Positions 33,091 to 42,232 of a stretch of DNA of 47,019 nt are shown here, in pieces. Numbering within the stretch: the stretch's first letter is position 1; each line of letters opens with the position of its first letter. Source of the stretch: Candidatus Gemmiger stercoripullorum. GTDB lineage: Bacteria > Bacillota > Clostridia > Oscillospirales > Ruminococcaceae. The position numbers were made by a program, and so were the translations under genes. Location of the stretch: positions 1 to 47,019 of the forward strand of contig DWXD01000043.1 of assembly GCA_019119365.1 (NCBI GenBank). Direction: 5' to 3'. The notes beneath the pieces were generated by a model that searched no databases, was not told where the DNA came from, and was given only the letters and a program-made list of their open reading frames with translations.

Positions 33091-33119
33091 ATTATACTGT
33101 TCCCACCGCCCCGGCGCAA
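33091..33119 (-). promoter_or_regulatory. Promoter of the dCMP deaminase-udk unit
   Basis: On the minus strand TTGCGC (33114-33119), a 17-bp spacer and TATAAT (33091-33096), just after the end of spoIIID. Confidence 0.75.
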
Positions 33120-33147
33120 GGGCGCGCGGCGGGAAACGCCGGAAAAA

Positions 33148-33420
33148 TTACCTGCGTGCGCCGGGCGGCCGGGCCGCGCGGTGCAGGTATTTGCAGCGGG
33201 TGGCCTCGCCGCCGCGCAGGTGGCGCTCGGCCTTGTTCTTCAAAAGCACCTGGCGTACCTCCTGCCACAGGCCGGGGTTCAGCCGCTGCAGGCGCGCCTG
33301 GTCTTTCCAGATCGTGCTTTTGCTCACGCCGAATACGCCGGCCGCCGCGCGCACCGTGGCGCCGCTGCGCACCAGATACCGCCCAACCGCCAGCGCGCGC
33401 TCTTCCGGGTCGCCTTTCAT
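33148..33420 (-). CDS. spoIIID: Sporulation transcription factor SpoIIID
   Basis: 90 residues. The helix-turn-helix VRAAAGVFGVSKSTIWKD and the second conserved block RHLRGGEATRCKY are the hallmarks of SpoIIID, the mother-cell regulator acting after SigE in spore formers. The length matches. ATG 33420 follows GGAGG with 7-bp spacing. The C-terminal tail is Arg/Ala/Pro-rich. Its presence implies that the organism sporulates or descends recently from a spore former. Confidence 0.92.
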   Translation of the reverse strand: MKGDPEERALAVGRYLVRSGATVRAAAGVFGVSKSTIWKDQARLQRLNPGLWQEVRQVLLKNKAERHLRGGEATRCKYLHRAARPPGARR

Positions 33421-33473
33421 ACGCAAACCTCCTTCGCATACATGTCTGCCACACCCTATGCGAAAAAAGGCAG

Positions 33474-33503
33474 TTGTAGACCGGAAAAGAACTGTGTTAC
33501 AAT
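33474..33503 (+). promoter_or_regulatory. Promoter of the YjbR/MmcQ-type gene
   Basis: TTGTAG (33474-33479), an 18-bp spacer and TACAAT (33498-33503), then AAAGGA before ATG 33531. Confidence 0.6.
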
Positions 33504-33530
33504 GGAAAATAAAGAAAGGACGGGACTTCC

Positions 33531-33911
33531 ATGTTCTATGAACGCTACCCTGAACTGGACCGGCTGCTGCTTTCCTACCCGGGCGCTGAGCGGGATTTTC
33601 AACCTGTCTGGGGGTGGGACCGTTATCTGGTGGCGGGAAAAATGTACGCGGGTCTCTTGTTTATCGCAAAACACAGCGACCCGCGCTATAAAGGGCACAT
33701 GTTTTTGTCGCTCAAAGCCGACCCGGCCGAAGCGGAGTTTTACCGTACCCAGTATCCAAACGATGTTTTGCCCGGCTATTATTCTGACAAACGTACATGG
33801 ATCAGCATCCGTGTGGACGGCGCACTGCCGGAAAATGAACTTGCCTATCTCTGCCGCCGCAGTTATGATTTGGTGACGGCTAAACTGCCGAAGGCGAAAC
33901 GACCGAAATAA
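33531..33911 (+). CDS. MmcQ/YjbR family protein
   Basis: 126 residues of the small YjbR/CyaY-like fold. FQPVWGWDRYLVAGKMYAG, then FLSLKADPAEAEFYR and the phosphate/DNA-contact-like WISIRVDGALPENELAYLCRRSYDLV are characteristic. It ends in a Lys-rich tail. Family members are described as DNA-binding, but no defined pathway is known. Single gene with its own promoter. Confidence 0.85.
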   Translation: MFYERYPELDRLLLSYPGAERDFQPVWGWDRYLVAGKMYAGLLFIAKHSDPRYKGHMFLSLKADPAEAEFYRTQYPNDVLPGYYSDKRTWISIRVDGALPENELAYLCRRSYDLVTAKLPKAKRPK

Positions 33912-33948
33912 GCGCAGAGGGAACAAAGTTGGCAGAGGATACAAATTG

Positions 33949-33978
33949 GCCGCCCGCCGGAAAGACCCGGCGGGCGGC
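33949..33978. terminator. Hairpin between two convergent genes, weak terminator
   Basis: A 12-bp GC stem (33949-33960 with 33967-33978) stands between the YjbR-type gene and the membrane zinc-ribbon gene. T-runs on both sides are poor. Confidence 0.55.
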
Positions 33979-33996
33979 TGTAAACATCTTTAACTT

Positions 33997-34383
33997 TTAA
34001 AGCGGCTTCCCGCAGTGCGGGCAATGCGCAGGGAACAGGCCGCGGTACCACAGCAGGCTGCTGCGGCAGGCCGGGCAGCGGTAGAAAAAGAATGCCTGGA
34101 TGCCCCCGGCGGCCATTGCGGCAACAGCCAGCGCTACGCAGGTGTAACAGGCGATCTCGGCGGGGGCGCGCGGCTTGGCGTCCTGTGCCGCGGCGTCCGC
34201 TCCGGCGCCGCCGGTCACGATCACGATCTCCGCGGCCGGGGGCTCGTCCGGCGCGGGCAGCGGCTCCGGCGGGATCGTGCACGCCAACGCCCAGGCGGCC
34301 AACAGCAGCAGGAAGCCCAGCGCCCAGCCGCCCAGCATCAGCGCGCGGCTCGTTTTGGGGGCTATGTATCGTTTTTTCTGCAT
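33997..34383 (-). CDS. Small membrane protein with C-terminal zinc ribbon
   Basis: 128 residues. A hydrophobic segment near residues 17-37, a Pro/Ala-rich exposed stretch, a second hydrophobic segment (~residues 80-100), then CPACRSSLLWYRGLFPAHCPHCGKPL (two CxxC pairs, residues ~103-128). The topology puts the zinc ribbon on the cytoplasmic side with the N-terminus. I recognise no named family. ATG 34381-34383 follows GAGGTG. It lies 58 bp downstream of the cysteine-synthase-like gene, so may be cotranscribed. Confidence 0.65.
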   Translation of the reverse strand: MQKKRYIAPKTSRALMLGGWALGFLLLLAAWALACTIPPEPLPAPDEPPAAEIVIVTGGAGADAAAQDAKPRAPAEIACYTCVALAVAAMAAGGIQAFFFYRCPACRSSLLWYRGLFPAHCPHCGKPL

Positions 34384-34441
34384 CAGGCACACCTCGCATG
34401 GTTTCGCGCTCCGGCCGCGGTAAGATGAGGCAGACGCCGCC

Positions 34442-35335
34442 TCATTCATACATCCGCCGCCCGGCAAATACGCACAGCGGCCGTTTGGCCTTGCCTGCGC
34501 CCATCAGCTGTACGGCGGCGGCCAGCGTGGCCCCGGCGCTCGTGCAGGCGGGGACGCCGTCCAGGAACAGCACCTCGCGCGCGGCGCGCTCTGCGTCGGC
34601 CGTGGAGACCGCCAGCACGGTGTCCACCACATAGGGGTTGTACAGGTCGGGCACAAACCCCGGCCCGATGCCGGAAATACCATGGTGGCCGATGAACCCG
34701 CCCGCAATGGCCGCGCACTCGCTTGGCTCGACCGCCACCACCCGGATCATGCTGTTCCAGGCTTTCAGATATTCGGCCGTGCCGGTGATGGTGCCGCCGC
34801 TGCCCACGCCGATCACCACCGCGTCGATCGCATCGCCGCAGGACTTCAGGATCTGCGGCCCGGTCACACGGCGGTGGTATTCGGCGTTGTCGTCGTTGGC
34901 GAAATAGTTGGTAAAGTAGCCGTTGTACCGCTTGGCGGTATCGGCGGCAATGCGTTCGAGCGCCTTGCGGCCGCCGCCGCTGCACACGACGATGCGCGCC
35001 CCCAGGTTCTGTAGGTGCTGGCGGCGGCTGGCGGGCAGGCTGCTGGGCACCACCAGGATGCAGGGGTGCCCGGTCGTTGCGCAGGAGACAGCCAGCGCTG
35101 CGCCGAAACTGCCGGAGCTGGCCTCCACGACCGGCATGCCGGGCTGCAGCACGCCGCGCTCGGTGGCAAAGGCGAGCATCGTTTCGGCCACGCCGTCCTT
35201 GCAGGTGCCGGTGGCCCCGCCAAAATCGAGGTACGCCAGCACGCTGGAAGCCAGCCCGTGCCGCCCCGAATACCCGGACAGGCGCACCACAGGGCACTTG
35301 TATACGTCCTGGTAATAGCTTTGCAGGATGCCCAT
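34442..35335 (-). CDS. PLP-dependent cysteine-synthase-like (CysK/CysM fold) enzyme
   Basis: 297 residues of fold-type II PLP enzymes. TGTCKDGVAETML holds the Schiff-base lysine (usual motif SxKDRxA). VEASSGSFGAALA is the carboxylate-binding loop. VVIGVGSGGTITGT is the PLP-phosphate-binding loop. It ends PLCVFAGRRMYE. It could make cysteine from O-acetylserine and sulfide. If so, it would be the partner of the sulfite-reducing module 20 kb away. Because the Lys and loop contexts are unusual, other beta-replacement or lyase activities are possible. Confidence 0.85.
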   Translation of the reverse strand: MGILQSYYQDVYKCPVVRLSGYSGRHGLASSVLAYLDFGGATGTCKDGVAETMLAFATERGVLQPGMPVVEASSGSFGAALAVSCATTGHPCILVVPSSLPASRRQHLQNLGARIVVCSGGGRKALERIAADTAKRYNGYFTNYFANDDNAEYHRRVTGPQILKSCGDAIDAVVIGVGSGGTITGTAEYLKAWNSMIRVVAVEPSECAAIAGGFIGHHGISGIGPGFVPDLYNPYVVDTVLAVSTADAERAAREVLFLDGVPACTSAGATLAAAVQLMGAGKAKRPLCVFAGRRMYE

Positions 35336-35391
35336 GGTCCGCCGTCCTTTCTGTACAGGGTGGGCGGCCCGGCGGCCGCCAATGTTTTTTT

Positions 35392-35397
35392 ATTATA
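35392..35397 (-). promoter_or_regulatory. -10 element of the cysteine-synthase-like gene
   Basis: TATAAT on the minus strand; only weak -35 candidates (ATGCAA at 35415-35420) lie upstream. Confidence 0.5.
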
Positions 35398-35462
35398 ACA
35401 TAAATCGACCGCCTTTGCATCCCCCGCGGCGGCAAAAATCCGCGCGCCGTGCCTGTGGGGCA

Positions 35463-35500
35463 AAAAAAGCGGCGTCCGCCGCGCAAAAATCCGCTTTTTT
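35463..35500. terminator. Terminator-like hairpin in the divergent region before ylxM
   Basis: AAAAAAGCGG (35463-35472) pairs with CCGCTTTTTT (35491-35500), with an inner GGCG/CGCC element. It ends in T6 just before the ylxM promoter. No gene ends here, so it may insulate the ylxM-ffh promoter from upstream transcription. Confidence 0.5.
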
Positions 35501-35503
35501 GGC

Positions 35504-35532
35504 TTGACACTGCCGACGCGCGGTGGTATAAT
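35504..35532 (+). promoter_or_regulatory. Consensus promoter of the ylxM-ffh operon
   Basis: TTGACA (35504-35509), a 17-bp spacer and TATAAT (35527-35532), a perfect sigma-A match. The short leader contains two hairpins: TGTAAAG/CTTTACA (35541-35561) and GCGGG/CCCGC (35566-35579). Confidence 0.9.
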
Positions 35533-35596
35533 TCGTTTGCTGTAAAGGAAAACGCTTTACATGCGGCGGGGTATCCCGCAGGAAGGAGGCGCCGCC

Positions 35597-35974
35597 GTGG
35601 CCGCCAGGAACCAGAAAAACCTCGGGTTTTCGGTGCTGCTTGACTATTACGGCGCCGTCCTGACCGATAAACAGCGCGCCATCCTGACCGAATACTATGA
35701 CGAGGACCTTTCTCTGGCCGAGATCGCCGAAAACTACGGCATCACCCGCCAGGGCGTGCGCGATGCGATCAAGCACGGCGAGGCGGCCCTGACCGATATG
35801 GAAGCCCGCCTCGGCTACGCGCGGCGGGAGACCGCCCTGCGCGCCGGGCTCGAGCGCTTGGAACAGCTGACGATGGAGGTGCGCTGCTGCAACACGGGGC
35901 TGTACACCCCGGTGCCGCAGATCACCCGCGACACCGACGAGATGCTGGCCATCATCCGCCAGCTCAACACCTGA
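35597..35974 (+). CDS. YlxM/p13-like DNA-binding protein
   Basis: 125 residues. Sigma-70 region-4-like helix-turn-helix (LTDKQRAILTEYYDEDLSLAEIA, ENYGITRQGVRDAIKHGEA). It always sits just upstream of ffh in Firmicutes and is linked to the signal-recognition-particle pathway. The start is GTG 35597, decided by AAGGAGG at 35583-35589 with 7-bp spacing. The gene is 22 bp from ffh. Confidence 0.9.
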   Translation: MAARNQKNLGFSVLLDYYGAVLTDKQRAILTEYYDEDLSLAEIAENYGITRQGVRDAIKHGEAALTDMEARLGYARRETALRAGLERLEQLTMEVRCCNTGLYTPVPQITRDTDEMLAIIRQLNT

Positions 35975-35996
35975 CCCCGGCGAAGGAGGGGAGAAC

Positions 35997-37340
<1,344 letters not shown>

Positions 37341-37430
37341 AACAACGTTATCTCTCCCCGCCAGGGGTGGATATATAGCCCCGCAAGGGCAAAAACATAC
37401 AATTGGCAATAGAATTTGGAGGAAAAAACC

Positions 37431-37670
37431 ATGGTCAAGATCCGTCTGCGCCGCCTGGGCGCCAAGAAGAATCCGTTCTACCGCGTCGTTGTCGCTGACA
37501 GCCGCTTTGCCCGCGACGGCCGCTTCATTGAGGAGATCGGCACCTACGATCCCACCACCGAGCCTTCCACCATCAAGATCGACGCCGACAAGGCCAAGCA
37601 GTGGCTGTCCAACGGCGCCCAGCCCACCGACACCGTTCGCGTGCTGCTGAAGAAGGCCGAGATCCTGTAA
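37431..37670 (+). CDS. rpsP: 30S ribosomal protein bS16
   Basis: 79 residues: [40 protein letters not shown] and [18 protein letters not shown] are textbook bS16. ATG 37431 follows TTGGAGG. Follows ffh and precedes khpA-rimM-trmD, the usual Firmicute order. Confidence 0.97.
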   Translation: MVKIRLRRLGAKKNPFYRVVVADSRFARDGRFIEEIGTYDPTTEPSTIKIDADKAKQWLSNGAQPTDTVRVLLKKAEIL

Positions 37671-37701
37671 CACCACCTGTTCTGAAAGGGAGGGACCCCA
37701 G

Positions 37702-37935
37702 ATGCAGGAACTGCTGCTTGCCGTGGCCCGCGGCCTTGTCGAGGATAAGGACGCGGTGCAGGTGACGGTCGACCCCGCCCGTGAGGACGGCACCATCGTC
37801 TACCACCTCAGCGTGGCCGAGAGCGATATGGGCCGTGTGATCGGCAAACAGGGCCGCATCGCCAAGGCGATCCGCGTTGTCATGCGCGCCGCCGCCGTCC
37901 GCCAGGGCGAAAAAGTTGTGGTCGAGATCGACTGA
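37702..37935 (+). CDS. khpA: KH-domain RNA-binding protein KhpA
   Basis: 77 residues with a single KH domain; the RNA-binding GxxG loop is in VIGKQGRIAKAIR. This small protein pairs with KhpB in Firmicutes and affects division and RNA handling. SD AAGGGAGGG. Confidence 0.95.
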   Translation: MQELLLAVARGLVEDKDAVQVTVDPAREDGTIVYHLSVAESDMGRVIGKQGRIAKAIRVVMRAAAVRQGEKVVVEID

Positions 37936-37954
37936 TCCGCCGGCCCGTACAGCT

Positions 37955-37987
37955 ACCCCGCAGCCATCAGTGGCGCGGGGTGCTTTT
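37955..37987 (+). terminator. Intercistronic terminator-like hairpin between khpA and rimM
   Basis: ACCCCGC/GCGGGGT (37955-37961 with 37975-37981) is followed by GCTTTT. A weak terminator that may reduce expression of rimM-trmD relative to rpsP. Confidence 0.55.
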
Positions 37988-38011
37988 CTGTGTGAACGCA
38001 AGGAGAACGCC

Positions 38012-38542
38012 ATGCAAAACTATCTGCCTGCCTGCAAGATCGTCGCCACCCACGGCGTGCGCGGGGAAATGCGCGCTCTGCCGCTGTGTGACGGCGCAGC
38101 CTTCCTGGCCAAATTCAAGCGCCTGTACGCCACGCCGGACGGCGGCGGCGAGACGGCCCTGCTCGGCGTGCGCGCGCAGGGCAACGTGCTGCTGCTCCGC
38201 CTGGCGGGCGTCGAGGATATGGACGCCGCCCGCGCCCAGGTGGGGCGCACCTGGTACTTCGCCAAGGCCGATGCCCGGCTGCCCAAAGGCCGCTATTTCA
38301 TCGACGACCTGCTCGGCTGCACGGTCAAAGACGCCGGTACCGGCGCGGTCTACGGCACGATCACGGCCGTTGACCAGCCGGCGGCGCACGATGTCTATAC
38401 CGTGCGCGATGCGGCTGGCGCCGAGCACCTGTTCCCGGCCGTACCGGAGTTCCTCGACCGCATCGACATCGAAGCCCGCACCGTCACCGTCCGGCCCATC
38501 CCCGGCATGTTTACGGACGCCGTCAACGGCGATGAGGAATGA
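38012..38542 (+). CDS. rimM: Ribosome maturation factor RimM
   Basis: 176 residues. N-terminal beta-barrel (KIVATHGVRGEMRALPLCD) and C-terminal PRC-barrel (GRYFIDDLLGCTVKD, ending VTVRPIPGMF). It helps 30S maturation by binding uS19. The start follows AAGGAG; it stops three bases before trmD. Confidence 0.93.
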   Translation: MQNYLPACKIVATHGVRGEMRALPLCDGAAFLAKFKRLYATPDGGGETALLGVRAQGNVLLLRLAGVEDMDAARAQVGRTWYFAKADARLPKGRYFIDDLLGCTVKDAGTGAVYGTITAVDQPAAHDVYTVRDAAGAEHLFPAVPEFLDRIDIEARTVTVRPIPGMFTDAVNGDEE

Positions 38543-38545
38543 CCC

Positions 38546-39781
38546 ATGCGCATCGACATTGTGACCCTGTTCCCGGAGCTGTGCGACAGCTTTCTGAGCG
38601 CCAGCATCCTGGGCCGCGCCCGCAGCAAAGGTCTGTTTGAGGCGCACTGCCACCAGATCCGGGACTACACCCAAAACAAGCAGCGCCAGACCGACGACTA
38701 CCCGTATGGCGGCGGCTGCGGTATGGTGCTGTACGCGCAGCCCATTGCCGACTGCCTGCGCGCCGTGCAGGCCCAGTGCGCTGAACAGGGCAGGGGAAAG
38801 CCGCACATCGTCTTTCTGACGGCGGGCGGCCGCCCCTATGACCAGAGTACGGCCAGGCGTCTGGCCGCCTGCGACAGCCTGACGCTGGTCTGCGGCCATT
38901 ATGAGGGGATCGACGAGCGCGTCATCGAAGCGTTTGCAGACGAAGAGATCTCCATCGGCGATTATGTGCTCACCGGCGGCGAGCTCGCCAGCCTTGTCGT
39001 GGCCGACAGCGTGCTGCGCCTGCAGCCCGGCGTCCTGGCCGAGGAGCAGGGCTTTCAGGAGGAAAGCCACTGGGACGGCCTGCTCGAATATCCGCAGTAC
39101 ACCCGCCCCGAAGTGTGGGAAGGCCGCGCCGTGCCCCCCGTGCTGCTGACGGGCGACCACAAGAAAATCGCCGCGTGGCGCGCCAGGCAGAGCCACGCCC
39201 GCACCATGGCCCGCCGCCCGGACCTGTACGAAGCCTGGTGCCGCACCCATCCGCTCACGCCGGGCCGCTGGAAACGCAGCGAACGTGCCGAGCTCATCCG
39301 CACCGAAGCGGCCTGGGACGCCGCGGCGGCCATCTATGCGGCGGGCTGGCAGCAGCTCTGCGCCGGGGTCTGCACGCCGGAGTACATCGCCGCCCACACG
39401 CCACAGGTCATGAAACAGCAGCTGCTGGCCGACCGCGCCGCGGGCTGGGCGTTTTACCTGCACAGCACGGCCGGCGTGCCGGACGCCCTTGTCGGCGTCT
39501 GCCACAAAACCGGCGAGATCGGCCGGCTGTATGTGGACCCGGCCGCGCAGGGGCAGGGCATCGGCGCCAAGCTGCTGGCGTTCGCGCGCAAAAAGCTGGC
39601 CGAACACCCGCAGCCGCACCTGTACGCGCTGGATACCAACCGGCGCGCCATTGCGCTGTATCTGCGCATGGGCTACCGCCCGGCCGGGGTCGGGTGCGTG
39701 TATGACCCGGCCGTGGACCCCAACGCCACGGTGTTTTGCCGGGAGATAAAATTTATCTATGGTACGAAAAACAGCGGTTGA
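38546..39781 (+). CDS. trmD: tRNA (guanine37-N1)-methyltransferase TrmD fused to a GNAT acetyltransferase domain
   Basis: 411 residues in one open frame; ordinary TrmD is about 230-250. Residues 1-~240: MRIDIVTLFPELCDSFL, then YPYGGGCGMVL, CGHYEGIDERV, and the knot ISIGDYVLTGGEL. These methylate G37 of tRNAs with a purine at position 36. Residues ~250-411: a GNAT fold (AIYAAGWQQLCAG, then GEIGRLYVDPAAQGQGIGAKLL with the acetyl-CoA motif QGxGIG, ending LYLRMGYRPAG). The acceptor of the acetyl group is unknown. No rplS follows, unlike the common gene order. Confidence 0.93.
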   Translation: MRIDIVTLFPELCDSFLSASILGRARSKGLFEAHCHQIRDYTQNKQRQTDDYPYGGGCGMVLYAQPIADCLRAVQAQCAEQGRGKPHIVFLTAGGRPYDQSTARRLAACDSLTLVCGHYEGIDERVIEAFADEEISIGDYVLTGGELASLVVADSVLRLQPGVLAEEQGFQEESHWDGLLEYPQYTRPEVWEGRAVPPVLLTGDHKKIAAWRARQSHARTMARRPDLYEAWCRTHPLTPGRWKRSERAELIRTEAAWDAAAAIYAAGWQQLCAGVCTPEYIAAHTPQVMKQQLLADRAAGWAFYLHSTAGVPDALVGVCHKTGEIGRLYVDPAAQGQGIGAKLLAFARKKLAEHPQPHLYALDTNRRAIALYLRMGYRPAGVGCVYDPAVDPNATVFCREIKFIYGTKNSG

Positions 39782-39913
39782 AAGCCTTAAAAACCTTCTG
39801 CGGTTTTAGCACTCCTTGACAACATTGTTGAAAACTAACTGGCTAGATTGTACAAATATGCCCCTCCCGCTTTGTCGGAAATGCGGAATCCTGCCAAAAT
39901 TGCGGTTTTCCAC

Positions 39914-39942
39914 TGTACAAAGTCGAACAAATGGGATAAAAT
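39914..39942 (+). promoter_or_regulatory. Promoter of the HPr gene
   Basis: TGTACA (39914-39919), a 17-bp spacer and TAAAAT (39937-39942). An earlier TTGACA at 39817 lacks a -10 box at the proper distance. The stretch 39782-39913 is AT-rich with only a weak AAAACC/GGTTTT hairpin after trmD. Confidence 0.55.
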
Positions 39943-39946
39943 AGAG

Positions 39947-39999
39947 ATACCCGGGCGGATACCATACGTGCAAAACCGCCTGACACTTGCCCGCGGTAT
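39947..39999 (+). promoter_or_regulatory. Leader hairpin upstream of the HPr gene
   Basis: ATACCCGGGC (39947-39956) pairs with GCCCG-C-GGTAT (39989-39999) in a 10-bp stem with one bulged C, beginning right at the predicted transcript start. It could protect the mRNA 5' end. Confidence 0.45.
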
Positions 40000-40046
40000 T
40001 TAAACTTGGGCGTAGTATTATTTTCGCAAAGTAGGAGAGAATAGCT

Positions 40047-40310
40047 ATGTACGTGAAAGAAGTTACCGTTGAGAATCAGGTTGGTCTGCACGCTCGTCCG
40101 GCTACGTTTTTTATCCAGAAAGCCAACGAGTTCAAATCTTCCATCTGGGTCGAGAAGGAAGAGCGCCGTGTCAACGCCAAGAGCCTGCTGGGCGTTCTGA
40201 GCCTGGGCATCGTCGGCGGCACCACGATCCGCATCATTGCGGACGGCACTGACGAACAGGCTGCGGTCGACGGCCTGGTCAAGCTGGTCAACTCCGGCTT
40301 CTCTGAATAA
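40047..40310 (+). CDS. ptsH: HPr phosphocarrier protein
   Basis: 87 residues. The catalytic His15 stands in GLHARPA and the regulatory Ser46 in NAKSLLGVLSLG, so it can be phosphorylated both by enzyme I and by HPr kinase, as in Firmicutes. It links PTS sugar uptake to catabolite control. Monocistronic: own promoter, SD AGGAGAG, strong terminator. Confidence 0.95.
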   Translation: MYVKEVTVENQVGLHARPATFFIQKANEFKSSIWVEKEERRVNAKSLLGVLSLGIVGGTTIRIIADGTDEQAAVDGLVKLVNSGFSE

Positions 40311-40325
40311 TCTCAGCACATTCCG

Positions 40326-40357
40326 GGCCGGGTGGCTTGCCACCCGGCCTTATTTGT
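40326..40357 (+). terminator. Terminator after the HPr gene
   Basis: An 11-bp perfect stem (40326-40336 with 40339-40349) is followed by TTATTTGT. Confidence 0.85.
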
Positions 40358-40373
40358 ATTTCCCGGGGGAACC

Positions 40374-42218
40374 ATGACAAAGCCTGAATTGTACAAAAAA
40401 GCCTGTATGCTGCCGCTTTTGCCCGGCGTCTACATCATCCGCGACAAAGCGGACGAGATCATCTACATCGGCAAGGCCAAGCGCCTGCGCACCCGCGTGT
40501 CCCAATATTTCCGCGAAGGCGTACCGCACGACGCCAAAGTCACCCAGATGATCGAGCACGCGTTCAGCTTTGACGTCATCGTCTGCCAGAGCGAATTTGA
40601 AGCGCTGGTGCTGGAAGCCAGCCAGATCAAGGCCCACACCCCCAAATACAACATCCTGCTCAAGGACGACAAAGGCTACAGCTATGTCAAGGTCACGCGC
40701 GGGGACTGGCCGCGCATCTCGGCCGCGCTGCAGAAAGACGATGACAACGCCGATTACATCGGCCCGTTTACCTCCTCCTTTGCGGTGCGCGAGATGGTCG
40801 AGACCGCGCAGAACTGTTTCTTGCTGCCGCGCTGCAACAGAGAGTTCCCGCGCGATTTCGGCAAGGGCCGCCCCTGCCTCAACGCCCACATCGGCAAGTG
40901 CATGGCCGTGTGCAGCGGCAAGGTCAGCTGCGCCGCCTACAACGAGGCCGTGCAGGGCGCGCTGCAGATGATCCGCCACGGCAAGAAGGACATCCTGCGC
41001 CAGCTGCACGAAAAGATGCAGGCGGCCTCCGACCGGCTCGACTTTGAGACCGCCGCGCTGCTGCGCGACCAGATCGCCGCCATCGAACGCGTCGCCGCCG
41101 GGCAGAAGGTCGTCATGCAGGACGACACCGAAATGGACGTCATCGCCCTGGCCGGCACTTCCCGCGCCGTCTGCGCCGCCGTGCTGCGCTACCGCGAAGG
41201 CCGCCTGACCGATAAACGGGAATTTCTGTTCCACGATACAGCCGATATCGCCGCCGTGCGCGAGGAATTCCTGCCGCAGTACTACCTTGGCGGGGAAAAC
41301 GTCCCCAAGATCATTGCCGTGGATGCGCTTCCGCCCGACCATGAAGCGCTGAACCAGGCGCTGGACGAGGCCCGCAGCAGCCGGGTCGAACTGTATGTGC
41401 CGCAGCGCGGCGACGTGGCCAAGCTCGTGACCATGGCCTATACCAACGCGGTCGAGCGGCTGGGCCGGGAGAGCGGCCGCTACACACGGGAGGAAAAACT
41501 GTTGGAGGAGGCGGCCCAGGTCCTCGGCCTCAAAGCGCCGCCCGCCCTCATCGAAAGCTACGATATCTCCAATTGGGGCGATGGGTCCAGTGTCTGCGGC
41601 ATGGTCGTTTTCAAGGACGGCAAACCTTACCGCAGCGGCTACCGGCGCTTTAAAATGCGCGAAGTCGCGGGCACCGACGACTACGCCTCGCTGGCCGAGA
41701 CGCTCGCCCGCCGCGCCGCCGAATACGAGGCGGCGCGCCGCGGCGACAAACCGGACGGCCCGGCCAACCAGTTCGCCGCGCTGCCGGATCTGCTGCTCAT
41801 CGACGGCGGGCGCGGGCAGGTCGGCGCGGTGCGCGCCGCGCTGCGCGGCACGGCGCTGGAGCATGTGCCCACCTTCGGCATGGTCAAGGACGACCATCAC
41901 CGCACCCGCGCCATTGTGGACGAGGACGGGCGCGAGATCGCCATCAACCGCCACCGCAATATCTTTACCTTTGTGACCGCCATCCAGGACGAGACCCACC
42001 GCTTTGCCAACGACTACCGCAAGCGCCTGATGCGCAAAAAATCCTACGCCGCCACGCTCACCGCGCTGCCCGGCGTTGGCGAAAAGACCTCCGCCGCGCT
42101 GCTCGCGCATTTCAAGACGGTGGCGGCCGTCAAAGCGGCGTCGATCTCCGATTTGGAGGAGGTCAAGGGCATCAGCCACGCCAAAGCGGAAAAGATCTAC
42201 AACGCGCTGCGCGCCTGA
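40374..42218 (+). CDS. uvrC: Excinuclease ABC subunit UvrC
   Basis: 614 residues. GIY-YIG nuclease (LPGVYIIRDKADEIIYIGKAK, 3' incision), Cys-rich linker (HIGKCMAVC), UVR motif (LDFETAALLRDQIAAIE), RNase-H-like nuclease (ESYDISNWGDGSSV, LLLIDGGRGQV, 5' incision), and C-terminal helix-hairpin-helix (LTALPGVGEKTSAALLAHF). It performs the dual incision of nucleotide excision repair with UvrA and UvrB. ATG 40374 comes close after the HPr terminator. Confidence 0.96.
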   Translation: MTKPELYKKACMLPLLPGVYIIRDKADEIIYIGKAKRLRTRVSQYFREGVPHDAKVTQMIEHAFSFDVIVCQSEFEALVLEASQIKAHTPKYNILLKDDKGYSYVKVTRGDWPRISAALQKDDDNADYIGPFTSSFAVREMVETAQNCFLLPRCNREFPRDFGKGRPCLNAHIGKCMAVCSGKVSCAAYNEAVQGALQMIRHGKKDILRQLHEKMQAASDRLDFETAALLRDQIAAIERVAAGQKVVMQDDTEMDVIALAGTSRAVCAAVLRYREGRLTDKREFLFHDTADIAAVREEFLPQYYLGGENVPKIIAVDALPPDHEALNQALDEARSSRVELYVPQRGDVAKLVTMAYTNAVERLGRESGRYTREEKLLEEAAQVLGLKAPPALIESYDISNWGDGSSVCGMVVFKDGKPYRSGYRRFKMREVAGTDDYASLAETLARRAAEYEAARRGDKPDGPANQFAALPDLLLIDGGRGQVGAVRAALRGTALEHVPTFGMVKDDHHRTRAIVDEDGREIAINRHRNIFTFVTAIQDETHRFANDYRKRLMRKKSYAATLTALPGVGEKTSAALLAHFKTVAAVKAASISDLEEVKGISHAKAEKIYNALRA

Positions 42219-42232
42219 AAATCGCCTGCGAC

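Noticed and set aside
33421-33465. Sigma-E-type promoter directly upstream of spoIIID
   Set aside because: The CATGTAT-like box lies so close to the ribosome-binding site that the transcript would start inside it; no good -35 is present.
35541-35561. Catabolite-responsive cre site in the ylxM leader
   Set aside because: The palindrome TGTAAAG...CTTTACA resembles cre, but the best 14-bp alignment has several mismatches and the operon is housekeeping; a hairpin is the simpler reading.
39817-39845. Second HPr promoter from the TTGACA near 39817
   Set aside because: The nearest -10-like sequence (TAGATT) is 22 bp away, too far for sigma-A; the pair at 39914-39942 is better.
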